A stretch of 64,000 nt of DNA from assembly GCA_963678675.1 (NCBI GenBank), contig OY783192.1, positions 36,797,250 to 36,861,249 of the forward strand. Direction: 5' to 3'. Shown here piece by piece: positions 1-10,500 of the stretch (positions are counted from its first letter, which is position 1; each line of letters begins with the position of its first letter). The notes under the pieces are model-generated. The model had not been told where the DNA came from. It ran no database searches and was given only the letters and a program-made list of their open reading frames with translations. Made by a program: the position numbers and the translations under genes. The stretch comes from Xiphydria camelus (taxonomy: Eukaryota > Arthropoda > Insecta > Hymenoptera > Xiphydriidae).

Positions 1-195
1 GCCGCGGCGCCCCTCGACGCGGTTATCGTCTCTGTAAGTGCACGGAGGTGGCGACGAAAGGATCGAGTATAGATAGGGGCGTGGATCCGGTCTCGTTTTT
101 ATTCTCGATCGAGTCGAGAAACATCGAAGAGCCTCTCGTTTCTCTCGCGTTCTCTATAGGCGCAAAAAAGAGGCGCCGGCCGCACGGAGAATAAA

Positions 196-715
196 TACAC
201 TGAAAGAAATAATTGCAGGTGCTAAAAAAAAATGTTTTCTTCAATCAAAAACGTGACATAATTCCAGAATCGAGTAGTAGTTTTCTTTGTGCAAAAAATA
301 TTTGACAGGCTCGAGTAATTATTTCCTTTTTGCCCAAGAAGAATCACCTTTCCCAACGAAGATATTCTTGAATAAAGAATATATTATCACACGAGGCTAA
401 ATTTACTCACTAGGAAAAATACTTGAATCATTATACCGTCTCATCATCTATCAGCTTTTGGTTTATGCTCGTATCACACTTTCTTGAATATCATATTTCT
501 ATCCGCAACAAAGTCTCCTATCGATGCAGGCGAATAGTTAATAAATAACGAGATAACAGTGATTTGAGTTTTTCTCCTGGCGAGTAAGTTTAGCCTCATA
601 TGGAATACTCTCCGATCAAGAATCTGTATTCTCTCTTAAAAATATTTAACACATCATGTGTTCTTGGGGTTCGAGAAATATTTCGTTGACACCGGCAATT
701 ATTTATCTCAGTATA
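196..715. mobile_element. MITE family A, copy 1 (carries a nested family D element)
   Basis: The two ends are imperfect inverted repeats. The left begins CACTGAAAGAAATAATTGC and the right, read on the opposite strand, begins TACTGAGATAAATAATTGC. Both continue into a 'TTCAATC / TTCTCGAACC' arm next to runs of A. No open frame of interest lies inside, so this is a non-autonomous foldback or MITE-type element. Related copies are at 22,449-22,737 and 26,711-27,236. A second inverted-repeat element sits in its middle (390-602). Family assignment is by eye. Confidence 0.7.
390..602. mobile_element. MITE family D, copy 1, nested in family A
   Basis: Left end ACGAGGCTAAATTTACTCAC and right end GCGAGTAAGTTTAGCCTCAT form an inverted pair. 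The interior contains the family's conserved 'gataacagtgatttgag' segment. The same ends recur at 23,513-23,744 and 24,453-24,674. It lies inside the family A element at 196-715, so it inserted after that element did. Confidence 0.7.
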
Positions 716-1234
716 GAATTCACGCGACCGCGCTGGCGTATCGCGTCGCGCCGTCGCTCGCGGACGAGACTATCAAAACGTTTCATCGGATTACAGCGAA
801 CACGAGATGCGAGAGAGTTCCGTAGCCCCGCGCATGACGCGTATAATGCCGTCCCACGTATCTACATACGTGCAGCAGCGCATGCGAGTTCTATATATCG
901 CGTGTACCTAGACGTCTGCCGCCCGTATATAGAAGTACCGAGAGGTATACGTTGACAGGTGTCGGTTTCAGGCCGGAGTGACAATCGTCGAGGGAGTACA
1001 ATGGAGCGCGGATCCTCGCGCGTCGCCGTACGAGTGTAACACGAGCCGAGCGGAAAACTTCTTGCGCCCGCATTATCGCGACGGCCCTTCCTCGCGGAGT
1101 CGCATAACTCTCGCCTGGATGCATCGCAGCAGGTACGCGCAGAGAGAGAGAGAGAGTGCGCATATTTACGTAAGTATATTTGCCGCCCCGACAAAATTGG
1201 ATTTCTCCGCTTCCCACAACAGACAAAATAATGT
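716..1234. other. GC-rich stretch without a supported gene
   Basis: CpG-rich DNA with overlapping open frames on both strands, none of which resembles a protein I know or has convincing splice sites. A short GA dinucleotide run lies near 1,140-1,156. Confidence 0.4.
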
Positions 1235-1670
1235 ACGTAGATTGTACGGCAATTTTAGGTAGCATTGATGTCAAGGATGTGCACTTTAGGGATCGTTATT
1301 GAGCAAGCACATTTGTGACATTATAATATAATAAATAATATAAAATAAAATGCTAAACATTTATTCGATATATGCGCAATTTTTCATAAATGTATTGCTG
1401 CAATAAATACGGCGATTATGTTGAGTCACATTTGAATTTCAAGAAAAAAATGTATTAAGGAAACAATTATTTTTTAAACTCATGCGGCAAAATAAACGAC
1501 TTTAGAACGATTAATTATTGTATCGCTGCAATAAATACAGCGATTAGTTTGAATCACATTATAATTTAAATGTAATAATTTTTTGAAGAATAATTTTTTT
1601 CAAACTCATGCTGCAAAAGAAACGTAGACTTTAGAGCGATCAATTATTGCAGTTTATATGAACATCGTAA
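1235..1670. repeat. Interspersed repeat family S, copy 1
   Basis: This segment includes 'aaatgctaaacatttattc' and an internally repeated 'attgctgcaataaatac' unit, seen near 1,393 and 1,520. It is clearly similar to 13,802-14,125: the order of motifs is the same ('ttgtac.gcaa.tttaggt', then 'aaatgctaaacatttattc', then 'ttgctg.aataaatac'). It is non-coding and of unknown class. Confidence 0.6.
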
Positions 1671-2930
1671 CGATTAAATAACTCTGTCTAGGACTCCACC
1701 GCTCCTCAGCCGCCTTCCGTATTTTCTACCGCATCGCTGCTCAAAGAGTATCCCCTTCTCGCGTCTATGCACTGTCGTAACAGAATACATCCTTCGTACA
1801 TACATACATATAGCATCCAAGAAAAGCTCAGGTGTACCTACATACGCAACGCTCCGAAACAATCGCATCATGACAACCGCGGTCGGTCCAGCGCAGCGGC
1901 GCATGCACGCGAAGCGACGGACACGCCCGTGCATCGCCGAGAGGAGAAGCGGAGAGTGCACAGGCTGCAAAGTATCGATCGTCTCGCCTCGACTTCCCCG
2001 CCGACCACACGGACCGTGACAACGCGCGGGGGTATCTCGGGGCAACCGCCAGAAACCGCGTGGGGAGTTCCCCTCGTCCTCGCCCGGAAGGGGAAACGGG
2101 TGGAGACATTTTGCGACTAGAAATGTTTTATTGAACTCTCCTCTCTCCTCGACGACGCGATGACCGAGATCGTACGCGGTACAATGTATCGTGGCAAAAC
2201 GAAGAGAAACATACATAGTTGCGCGCGTAGTTCTCATTGCATTTCTCGGCGCAATCTCACTTCGCGTCACGCCATGCGTGATGTTCAACGGGGCGTGCGT
2301 ACCGCGCTGTAGGTCTTTCACGCTAGGCTCTCCTACCACTCTCTCCCTCTTTCTTTCTCCCTTCCGCCACCTCTTCTTTCTCCTCTTCTTCGTCGCGCGC
2401 GCGTCTTTCGCTTCTCGTCTCGCATTCCGCGCGCATCTCTCCGAAACATTCAGCATCCCGCGATCTTGCGCGCCTCGAGAGAGAGTGGAACAGTGGGTCA
2501 CGGATGTGCATCTAGCGCCGGTAGAGATCCAACGCGCACCTGCGCATCGTCGCGATAACCGCGTCGCTCGAGATAGCGATCGACGGACCCCGAGGATAAT
2601 CGCGCTTCGCCGTGTTTCCCCGTATTCTTCCTCTCCGGAAAGGGGGCGTTCCCCGGGGTTCGCATCGCAGGCGGATAACCACGCGTCGCGATCTATACTC
2701 CGGCGCGTCGCCCCGAGGTCGTTTAACCGTTCTCGCTCGCGTTTCCCGGCCGTTAACGCGAACGCATTTGCATGATGCAGTACCGGATGACGAGGATTAT
2801 CCTGGCGCCGCGCTGCGAGTTTTTCTCGCGGCGCGCGAAGGACGCGGCGCGGCGTGGCGTTCCACCAACGACGCACTTGTTCTTTCTATCGCTCCGCGTT
2901 AATTTGGTTTTAGTATTCATTTTTTTTACT
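1671..2930. other. GC-rich and pyrimidine-rich stretch, no supported gene
   Basis: Long frames are open on both strands here, 1,674-2,876 minus being the longest. Their translations are arginine-rich, low-complexity products of CpG-rich DNA, with no domain or homology I can recognise. A CT-rich block lies at about 2,336-2,400. It could be untranslated or promoter sequence of the gene inferred to lie to the left, but nothing proves it. Confidence 0.35.
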
Positions 2931-3100
2931 GCAGATTCGACAAATTTCGACAAAATTATCAGACCCGTATTTTTTCATTTTCCATTTTCTGCCTTATCGG
3001 TAAGACTGTCTCCCTCGTTCTCATTGCTTGGCACGAGAGTGCGTCTCTCTGCCTTTCCGATGACGTCACAATTTCATAAAGAGAAACGCACTTATCCACT
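2930..3100. repeat. Interspersed repeat family T, copy 1
   Basis: Contains 'gcagattcgacaaatttcga' followed by a 'ccgtattttttcatttt' segment, and ends in a 'gatgacgtcacaat' segment. The same modules occur twice in tandem and then once more at 12,300-12,640. Non-coding and of unknown class. Confidence 0.6.
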
Positions 3101-4239
3101 AAAAGATAGAAATGTAGTTGTGACAATTATTTTGAACTCGATTTTGCTCGAGTTTGGCAATTAGCACCGGGTTTCACAGTTGTCGTAACTATTTCAAGTT
3201 ACCCCGGAGCAAAAGAATTGTTGCGATAACTGTACAAAACTGGTGCTGATTACAAAACCGAAGCAGTTGAGTCCAAAATACTCGTAGTTGCAAATACTTT
3301 TTTTTTTATCAGTATAACTCAGCGAATAATGATTTTTTCGAACCGTTTCTTCTTCGTGTGCTATTGAACATGTACCTATACGGATTATAAATTAGATTGA
3401 AAGATATGAATATATTTTTACGTTAAAACCGAACTTCCAACCAGCGCGGCACCCGCTGCAAGCCGTAACGAAGCTTCCCGGCGCGCGATAAAATGACGCG
3501 AAAGTGTTCCGCGCGCGTGCGAGTCGACTCGAGAGATATATTACGGTTAAGGAATCGTACGCCGGGGCTCGTTATACGCGATGGGCAATGCGCGGACCCA
3601 CTTTCTAGGATCGGGCGTGCGCGCGACACGCGTGTATATATGGACGAGATAAACGAGTGTGGATACAGGGGCGTTAGATCGATCGTAAATTGATGTAATT
3701 TCTGCATTCCTCGGGTGCGCACGGGTTTCCTCTCGAACGAGTTCTCGAGGTACATCGAAAAAAAAAAAGTGCGAGGAAACGCCGGCACGGCGGAAGTGTT
3801 ACAAATTTCAGCCTGGATGTTTTATCGCCGACGTAACCGATGATTTGATTGCCGAGTGTGCGGAGAGAATTTTTTTCTGAATAGCCGTTGTCTCTTCTTC
3901 CAAACACTTGGGAATTATTTCGTAACGGTGACGCGAAGGCACGTCCATCGCCGATGGCTTTTTACTTGCGGGACGTCGAACGAGCCGCGAAGTGCGCGCG
4001 AGTAAACGCGAGGAATAGGTACGCACGTGATCGTCGATTGCGCTACGACGATTTCGAAACGCGACGGAATTAAGGTGGCAGGCCCTCGAAGTTCCGAGGC
4101 GGTGAGAGAAATCGCTGGACGTCGGTTAATCGTGGTCTGTCTACGTGAAAAAAATATCAAGTCGATTTTGAAGTCGTTAACGCGAGAATGTTTTCGACGA
4201 ATTTCCAATCGCTGCCCAGGCGGATAAATTCGACATGAT
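3101..4239. other. Non-coding stretch, nothing recognised
   Basis: No frame with recognisable homology, no RNA gene and no clear repeat boundary were seen. The short frames are GC-rich and shadow each other. Confidence 0.35.
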
Positions 4240-4497
4240 CCATATCGATACCTTACTTTGAAAACCTCGTAAAATTTCTATAATATTTTTCCAAAATTGA
4301 ACTTACGAGGTTTTCAAAGTAAGGTATCGATATGTGGTTTTGGCCATATATGAATTATATATGATTTCTCTATATTAACCGTGTACAGACTATATAATAC
4401 GGATTATACGATCACTGAAAAATTTTAATATAGTCCTTATATTATTATTATAAATATTATATATATAATCCATATATGACCGAAACCACATGTAGGC
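4240..4497. repeat. Two abutting palindromes
   Basis: The first palindrome (about 4,241-4,334) has arms CATATCGATACCTTACTTTG and its exact complement, with a short AT-rich loop. The second (about 4,329-4,494) has arms ATGTGGTTTTGGCCATATAT and a near-complement containing 'catatatgaccgaaaccaca'. Their outer edges overlap by a few bases. The structure is that of small foldback elements. No coding content. Confidence 0.75.
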
Positions 4498-5170
4498 CAT
4501 ATAGAAAATATCTAGAATTTGTCCGTCCGGCTGGAGAAAAGCGAACGTTTCCGGAAACGGCGACCGCGATGATTTCGCCGGTTGCTCGCCGCGTTGCTAT
4601 TACGCGGACGACGTAACGTGGTCTGCGTATAGCGAGGAACGCGATACACGCGGCGGACACGTAACGCGGATTATCCCCTTCGGTCGTTCGCACCGGCACG
4701 GAACGTTACGGCACTCGACGCTGTGCGCGCGCGGGTTCGAAGTCTACATTTAATTTTCGAAGCGGCTCGCCGAACCGTGATAAGATTATTCGGCAAAGTC
4801 GCGCCTCCTGGAGGTTTCTTTTTTTTCAGTACACGCGAAATATCTATTTCGCTCGAGCGACGGCCAGAGCTGCATTCTCGAATGCGCGGAACGCATCCTA
4901 TATATGTATAACGCGCGACGACCGTGAACGTTGCATCCCACCGCTTTATCGATTATCCCGGCCGACTCTCGAATCCTCGCGATGCAACCCCCGCCGCCGA
5001 GCAGCCCCTCGAGCTCTCCACGCGCGCGGAAGTCGGCGTAACCCGATATACCATACATGTACACGAACTCAGAAAAATATATTGGCCGATCACACACAAA
5101 CGAAAATTCTGGAGACGATGACCAAATCGTTTGGTGAAATATGGATCCTCCGTTTGTTTGGTTTCTCAGT
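4498..5170. other. Non-coding stretch, nothing recognised
   Basis: GC-rich DNA with short frames only. Near 5,130-5,172 the sequence 'tgaaatatggatcc' and 'ttctcagtgca' resembles one end of the element at 21,289-21,779, which suggests a truncated copy. Confidence 0.35.
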
Positions 5171-5423
5171 GCAAAGAGAAAGAATGAGTCGAATCTATTG
5201 AAAATTATTTACAGGGTCGCAAGTGAGCATTTAATTGTGTCAATGAAATTGTTTCATACATCAATTTGATATCCTTTTCTCACAATCGTGTGAAATAGTA
5301 TGTGATTGCAAGTAAGAAATATCTAATGAATATGAAAAAAGATCTGATTGACCTAAATAGATAATTACTTGCAACCCCGCAAGTAATTTTTAGTAGATCC
5401 AACTATTCTTCTTCTCTGTGTAG
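5171..5423. mobile_element. MITE family C, copy 1
   Basis: Terminal arms read 'gagaaagaatgagtcgaatc', then 'gaaaattatttacagggtcg', and are mirrored at the right by 'aaccccgcaagtaattttta', then 'gtagatccaactattcttct'. Better preserved copies lie at 17,481-17,734 and 17,793-17,998. Non-coding foldback element. Confidence 0.7.
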
Positions 5424-5426
5424 AAT

Positions 5427-5568
5427 AGATCGAGGCGAATCAGGTCATAGATCCGTGTTTGTCAGATTGCGTTAAAAATGAGCATTTCGATCGTTCGTAT
5501 CACTTCACTCCTCTCCTCTCATAATCGAAATGCTCATTTTCACCACGATCCAATTCGCCTCGGTCTAC
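5427..5568. repeat. Hairpin-forming inverted repeat
   Basis: Outer arms 'gatcgaggcgaatcaggtc' and 'aattcgcctcggtc' pair imperfectly. The inner arms 'aaaatgagcatttcgat' and 'atcgaaatgctcatttt' pair exactly around a loop of about 30 bases. No coding content. Confidence 0.7.
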
Positions 5569-5983
5569 CCTGCAGTTTCTCGTGACTCTCGCACGGGGAG
5601 GTAGACATTGAGAAGGAAACGCAACCGATTCGATCGCATCGCGAACGGCTACCCTTCATAGCGCACCCCTCTCAACATTTATCGACTGCAGTCGATGCAC
5701 CCAAGGACTGCGCTACGAAAGCGCGTCCCCTCTAGACGCGTAGCTACGCGAAACTCGCACGCAACGCTCGTATCGAACGCCGTATACTCTCGCGAATAGC
5801 ATTCCACCATAAGTGGTAAAGGCGACTACCGGGCGGACACGTCCGATCGACGCGCGCCTCGTACAAATTGCACGGCGGCCAAAGTGTAACGCGCGCGCTC
5901 GCCCGCGCAACGAGCCATTTAAAGGCGCGAGATCGCGGCGGCGCTCGACGCCGCGGAGAGAACGAGCGGAGAGTGAAATTTAC
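5569..5983. other. GC-rich stretch, possible intron of a minus-strand gene
   Basis: No supported gene. If the exon at 5,984-6,074 is real, this is the start of its downstream intron. Confidence 0.3.
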
Positions 5984-6074
5984 CCTGCAGCATGTTGTGG
6001 TCGGCCTCCTCGTCCGCGAGGCTACGGACGCTGCCGCCGCCGCCGCCGCCGATCGAAGAAGAGAGCAGACTCAT
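5984..6074 (-). CDS. Possible first coding exon of an unidentified gene
   Basis: Reading leftward from an ATG at 6,074 gives about 30 codons: MSLLSSSIG, six glycines, SVRSLADEEADHNMLQ, then a G and the donor GTAAAT. It looks like a genuine first exon because the frame is not arginine-rich like its surroundings, it ends in a consensus donor (CAGG|GTAAAT) and it sits in a CpG-rich, low-complexity block typical of a 5' leader. The donor phase is 1, the same as the exon at 29,514-29,589. I do not recognise the protein. It could equally be a chance frame in GC-rich DNA. Confidence 0.3.
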
Positions 6075-7150
6075 CGTCGCCGTCGGGCCCCACTCTCGAT
6101 CCGATCCCACAACCGTCGAAGAGTCCGAGTCGACGCGCCCGCCGATGTTGCAGGCGTCGAGGACGGCCGCCTGCTGACCCCGCGCCCGCCTCGCGTGCTC
6201 TCCGTATCAGCCGGAGCGCGCTGCGATCATGTCGCGTATTTTTCTTTTTCCTTTCTCAGGCCCGAAGCGTATTATCGGCGTTCTCGCGACGTCGACTGTC
6301 GCAGCCGCCCTCCGTTCCGGCGACGAGATCGATGACGACGTCAGCCTCCCGCTCGTCTCACTTTCACTGCGCGCGGAAGTCTTTTGGCTTCCCCCTCCCT
6401 TTCGCAGCGCCTGCGGGGCGAGCGACAACAGGCGGCCGCTTCGGGAATTTCGTCGCCCTTTCGCCTCTTCGCGCGGAGGCTGTCTCTTTCCTCTAGTGCG
6501 AATCTTCGGCACGGGGGCCACCGGACGACGACGACGACGATGCAGACGAGACGACGGAAACGTGCGCGCTCAGCGGTCCGTCACTGCCACTGCCACTGCC
6601 ACCACCACTACTGCCACTGTCGCCGCTGCGATACTGCTGCGAGGCCCCTCCGCCAACGTGTCCCGTCCGACGCATGACTCGTGTGTGGCCTCCGTGCGGA
6701 ACTCGCGCAGCGTGATCAATAAGTCGCGCGATTGCGCCCTGGTCGCCGCGATAAAGCGCGAGCCGACGATACGAGACGCGTCGCTGCGGACGCGAGAAAC
6801 GCGAGCGGATGTTGCGCGCGGCGAGGCGGAGGGAGGGAGAGGGAAACGGCACGGGCGTTTCGAGTCCTTGGGAAACGGCGCTCGGCGATCCGATCGCTTC
6901 GCGGATCCGGGGACTCCGTTCGCCAACGATCGGCGCGGCCGGTGCTTCGACCGGGCGAAACGAGGAGGGCGCCACTGCACGGACACCGCCTGCGGATCTG
7001 TACTCTTTTCTTGCGCTTTTTCATTTCCTTTCAACGTTTCGTAACGCCTTCTCCGTCTCGCGCCGTACTTGCGATTGTCGCGGACCTCGCACTTACGCGC
7101 GAGCGTGACCAAGCGATCCTGGCTGCGCGAAAATAGCGAGCCGCGCGCGC
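6075..7150. promoter_or_regulatory. CpG-rich block, possible promoter and 5' leader
   Basis: Very GC- and CpG-rich DNA with trinucleotide runs (GCC near 6,030-6,055, ACG near 6,525-6,540, CACTGC near 6,585-6,620). Several frames are open at once on both strands, which is a composition effect. It lies just upstream of the possible minus-strand first exon, so promoter or 5' untranslated sequence is the simplest reading. A Ser/Gly-rich minus frame (about 6,493-6,690) might be coding, but I see nothing that decides it. Confidence 0.3.
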
Positions 7151-7540
7151 GTCTGAGAGAGCCCTTTTCGAAAATGAGGAGGGTTGGAACGGAGGATGAC
7201 TGTTTCATTCGCGAGCGATCTCATTCGCGCGCGTTTATCTCCCTCGCTGTGCATTTCTCGCTCTCGTTTGTAGGGACTTTTTCGTAGGGCAAGATGTCAA
7301 CTTCGGAAAAGTATAATACATATTTGGTGCTACAGGTCACGCATGAGAAAATCCTTTGAAAAAATGAGAAGGGTTGAAGTAGCGTACGACTGTTTCGTTC
7401 GTGAACGATCTTATTCGCGCGCGTTTCTCTCCCTCGCTGTGCATTTCTCGCTCTCGTTTATAGGAACTTTTTTGTAGGGCAAGATATCATCTTCAAAAAA
7501 GTATAATACCTATTTGACACCACAGGTCACCGTTGGGAAG
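7151..7540. repeat. Tandem duplication, two units of about 190 bases
   Basis: Unit 1 (about 7,160-7,350) and unit 2 (about 7,350-7,540) share long identical runs: 'ctccctcgctgtgcatttct', 'cgctctcgtttgtagg / tatagg', 'gtagggcaagat' and 'aagtataatac'. Divergence between units is moderate, so the duplication is not very recent. No coding content recognised. Confidence 0.75.
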
Positions 7541-7983
7541 ATAATCGCGATTGAATTCAGCGTAACGCAGTTTTCAACACGATATCATCGATTTCTCTTT
7601 ATCCCAACGACGCGAAACGAATCCCTCCGCGGACCAGATTCGTCGTCATCCGTTCCCTGCGACTGCTATGCGCGTTATGCAGGTGAAAAGGCTGTGCGGC
7701 ATGTCGCACAGCAGCCGCATACTCCTTGCGCTGGTCTCCCTGTAACGAGCAGGTTGCCGAGAGTTTTATAACTGAAACAGGGTTAACGCACACGCGTAAC
7801 TGGTCCGTTCAGCGTTCGAATAACCGAAGTGCCGGTAATAATCTCGGGCGTAATAAACCCGCGCAACTCGCGACGTTTACTCTGTTCACTCGCGCGATTG
7901 GCTTATCTATGTGCATCGAGTTCGCCGATAGTTCTGACGTTGATCGGCGTTGAAATGCGCGCAACTCGATCGATCGCTCCATT

Positions 7984-8335
7984 CGATGTATTTTTTCGTG
8001 CTGATTCCAAAAATATCCGTGCCGATTTATTGAGGAAATCTCAAAAAAATAGCGAGATATCGATGATTTTTTTATGGAAAAATAATGTTTTGGTGCACCA
8101 AATCACCGATATCTCATGTTTCCTTCAAGATATCGGTCAGATGACTGAGCTTATCGTAATCAGCGTGAAAAGATACGCAAGATAGGGTGGTTCAACGATC
8201 GATTCCGGAGACTTCGATTTTCACGAAAAAAAAAATTGTTGACAAAAAATCATCGATATCTCAATATTCTTTTGAGATTTGCCCAATAAATCAGTTATTT
8301 TCGGAATTAGCACGAAGAAATACATAAGATAGGTT
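7984..8335. repeat. Foldback repeat with about 90-base arms
   Basis: The left arm contains 'ttcgtgctgattccaaaaat', 'gatttattgaggaaatctca' and 'gagatatcgatgattttttt'. The right arm carries the same three blocks in reverse complement at 8,245-8,330. Fragments of the same family recur at 10,270-10,500 on the other side of the LTR-like repeat. Confidence 0.65.
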
Positions 8336-8663
8336 GGTCGAGAGTTCGATTCCAGAGATTTCGATTTTTGTCAAAAATGTCAAGGGGTATGTTCCGTCGC
8401 ACGATAAGCGAACGTCTACATATCGTTTCTTACCGTTAGTTATCATCGCGATCGAAGTAACGCGCTAATCTACAGTTTTCAACACACATGCCACTAGGTA
8501 GCAATTGCTCAAAAATAGCATGCTTTCGTGCTACATAGTTGCACGTGTATCAGTCCCTTTAACCCCGTTTTACATGGGACCGATGATCAGCGCTGACGAT
8601 CGGGAGAGTCCATTGTTTCAAACGCAGCTTTCACATGAATGCGTATCATCGGTCGACTGATAT

Positions 8664-9075
8664 ACAGGGTGTCCCGTCATGTAATGTCCATACTGAATTT
8701 ACGTGTTCCTGGGGTCAATCTGGACCGCGCGAAAAGTCTTACTAGGTATAAAAGGATCCCAAAAGCCACCATGCGTGTATTCCGTATAACCACCATGAAA
8801 TCCTTTTACGCTCCACAACAACGATTTCTCAAAGAGCACAGTTACGTATTGATCATCAAGGCGGTCATTTCGAACAATATGTGAGATGATTGGATTTTAT
8901 TTCAATTATTGTCTGATGAAAAATAAAGCTGCTTTACTTATTAGTATTATGTCATTTCATTTGCTTACTTACACACGGTGACTCGCAGACCCCTTGTGTA
9001 TTAAGACTTTTCAGTTCAGATTGACCACAGGAACACGTAAATTCAGTATGGACATTACATGACGGGACACCCTGT
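8664..9075. mobile_element. TA-flanked MITE with long terminal inverted repeats, inner element 1
   Basis: Begins ACAGGGTGTCCCGTCATGTA and ends with the reverse complement of that sequence. The inverted repeat continues for about 75 bases through 'aatttacgtgttcctg' and 'aaaagtctta'. TA dinucleotides flank both ends. No transposase frame. It lies inside the TTAA element. Confidence 0.8.
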
Positions 9076-9083
9076 ATATATAT

Positions 9084-9462
9084 ACAGGGTGTAACAAAAT
9101 AAGTGTAAAACATTTCAGGGGGTGATTCCTCATCGAAAAAGGGATAGGGTCTTTCACATAAAGAAACTTCATTTGAGCATCCCTTGCGTTGCGTTTTCCA
9201 CCCCTTACAACCATGGGGTAAACCAAATAAATTACTGGCTAAGTGTCGTTTTGATAGTAGAAAATGTCACGTTAATTTCAATTTTGTAGCTTTTTTAGTG
9301 TTTGTGAAAAAAATTGTAAAACAAATTTTATGTACCCCCTTTAAGGGGCTGTATCTTAACAAGGGATGCTCAAATGAAGTTTCTTTATATGAAAGACCCT
9401 ATCCCTTTTTCGATGAGGAATCACCCCCTGAAATGTTTTACACTTATTTTGTTACACCCTGT
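9084..9462. mobile_element. TA-flanked MITE with about 110-base inverted repeats, inner element 2
   Basis: Begins ACAGGGTGTAACAAAATAAG. The end is the reverse complement, and the arms continue through 'aaacatttcagggggtgatt', 'aaaagggatagggtctttc' and 'catttgagcatccctt'. It abuts inner element 1, separated only by TA repeats, and shares its first eight bases (ACAGGGTG). Non-coding. Confidence 0.8.
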
Positions 9463-10250
9463 ATATACCGATCGTGGTTAGCCCGTGGCTTGTCCGATCG
9501 TCAGCACCGATCATCGGTCCCGTGTGACCGAACGGGGCTTAATCTCGCCATCGGTCGCAATGGCGAGGCGGGCGGTATGTTTCAGCTAACGTAGACTGCG
9601 AATGCGCTCGCAGTCCCATACTTTTCCCGGAATGTTAATTACCGGACGGGTCGTAATGAGGCCCTCTCCCGCAGTAAATAGATACCGCTATACTTCGAAT
9701 ACTAAATCAGCTTTCTAAATGGGAGAAATGACGAATTCAATAGATGACCGATCAGCAAAACCTAATGCCTGGCTTATCAGGGACAGAATAGTCGCTAGCC
9801 CCACCGTCTTGTAACCAGATACTGTTAGATGTGAGCTATATAAGTCGGAACAAAATGCGTCTTCGTCAATATAGTGTAATGTATGTAGTGTAGTGCGTAT
9901 GTACAGTACATTCAGTTTGCAAGTACTTCAACTTCACAGTCGGGTGAGTTCCCCTTTAGTTTCTGTGTCATCCGCTATCGTCAGGGGTGACCGATCCCCT
10001 GTACCGAATAAAGTCAATCGAATCATCGTGGAACCTTTCATTAAAATCAACTGTGCAGTGCAACTAACTGCAAACCACGGTTAAATCTAGAGTGTATCCC
10101 TTTAAATCAAACATATTATCAGTAATATAGGGAGTGCAATGTCAGACCATTTGAACTAGACGATAGGTTTAAAAATCCGCCTTGCGGTATGTTCAGTTAC
10201 TAGTATCACGAGACTAGTGTCTTCGGGATTTACGACCCCGAGGAGATCTA

Positions 10251-10500
10251 ACCTTGACATTTTGTTTCAATTTTTCGCAAAAATCGAAATTTCCGGAATT
10301 GAACGTTGAACTACCCTATCTTGTGTATCAGTTATTTTTGGAATCAGCACGAAAAAAAACGTGTGTATTTTATAACTCACGTCCTTCGAAATTACCGATC
10401 TGATAATTCAGCTGCTCGTAATCAGCGTGAAATGATACACAAGATTGGGTGGTTCAGCGATCGGCTCCAAAAATTTCAAGACCCCTCACGATTTTCCCAA
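10251..10500. repeat. Foldback-family sequence right of the LTR-like repeat
   Basis: Contains 'gttatttttggaatcagcac' and 'cgaaatttccggaattgaac', in opposite orientation to the blocks just left of the LTR-like repeat (about 8,310-8,390). Both sides also carry 'atgtcaagg' or its complement next to the junction. Confidence 0.55.

Larger units (their letters stand above)
8559..9542. mobile_element. TTAA-flanked inverted-repeat element (piggyBac-type MITE)
   Basis: A TTAA lies at each edge (8,559-8,562 and 9,539-9,542). Immediately inside are imperfect inverted repeats of about 45 bases, with the shared core 'gggaccgatgatc' and 'gctgacgatcgg'. A TTAA target duplication is the hallmark of piggyBac-like transposons. 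There is no transposase frame, so it is non-autonomous. The second LTR-like copy lacks it, reading 'tcaatctcgcc' where this copy has the right-hand TTAA. That gives a near-empty-site comparison for the insertion. Confidence 0.75.
8389..10250. mobile_element. LTR-like repeat, copy 1, interrupted by nested elements
   Basis: From 'ttccgtcgcacgataagcg' (8,391) to 'ttacgaccccgaggagatc' (about 10,246) this is collinear with 32,697-33,905. Shared landmarks are 'aatctcgccatcggtcgcaa', 'ataccgctatacttcgaata', 'aatgcctggcttatc' and a TATATAAG box (9,837). An AATAAA lies at about 10,006, downstream of the TATA box. A TATA box followed by a polyadenylation signal in a repeat with no gag or pol frame suggests a solo LTR, though the ends lack obvious TG...CA and no target duplication was found. 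A block at 8,559-9,542 is a later insertion. Confidence 0.55.

Noticed and set aside
1674..2876. 400-codon open minus frame
   Set aside because: Arginine-rich translation with no recognisable domain, in CpG-rich DNA where several frames are open at once.
4725..4745. GGTTCGA box suggesting a tRNA
   Set aside because: No matching acceptor stem, anticodon arm or A-box at the right spacing.
5813..7208. Several long overlapping frames on both strands
   Set aside because: A composition effect of CpG-rich and trinucleotide-repeat DNA. The translations contradict one another and show no homology.
8389..10250. Complete retrovirus-like element
   Set aside because: No gag, pol or env frame is present between or beside the LTR-like copies, and the two copies are 24 kb apart with unrelated DNA between them.
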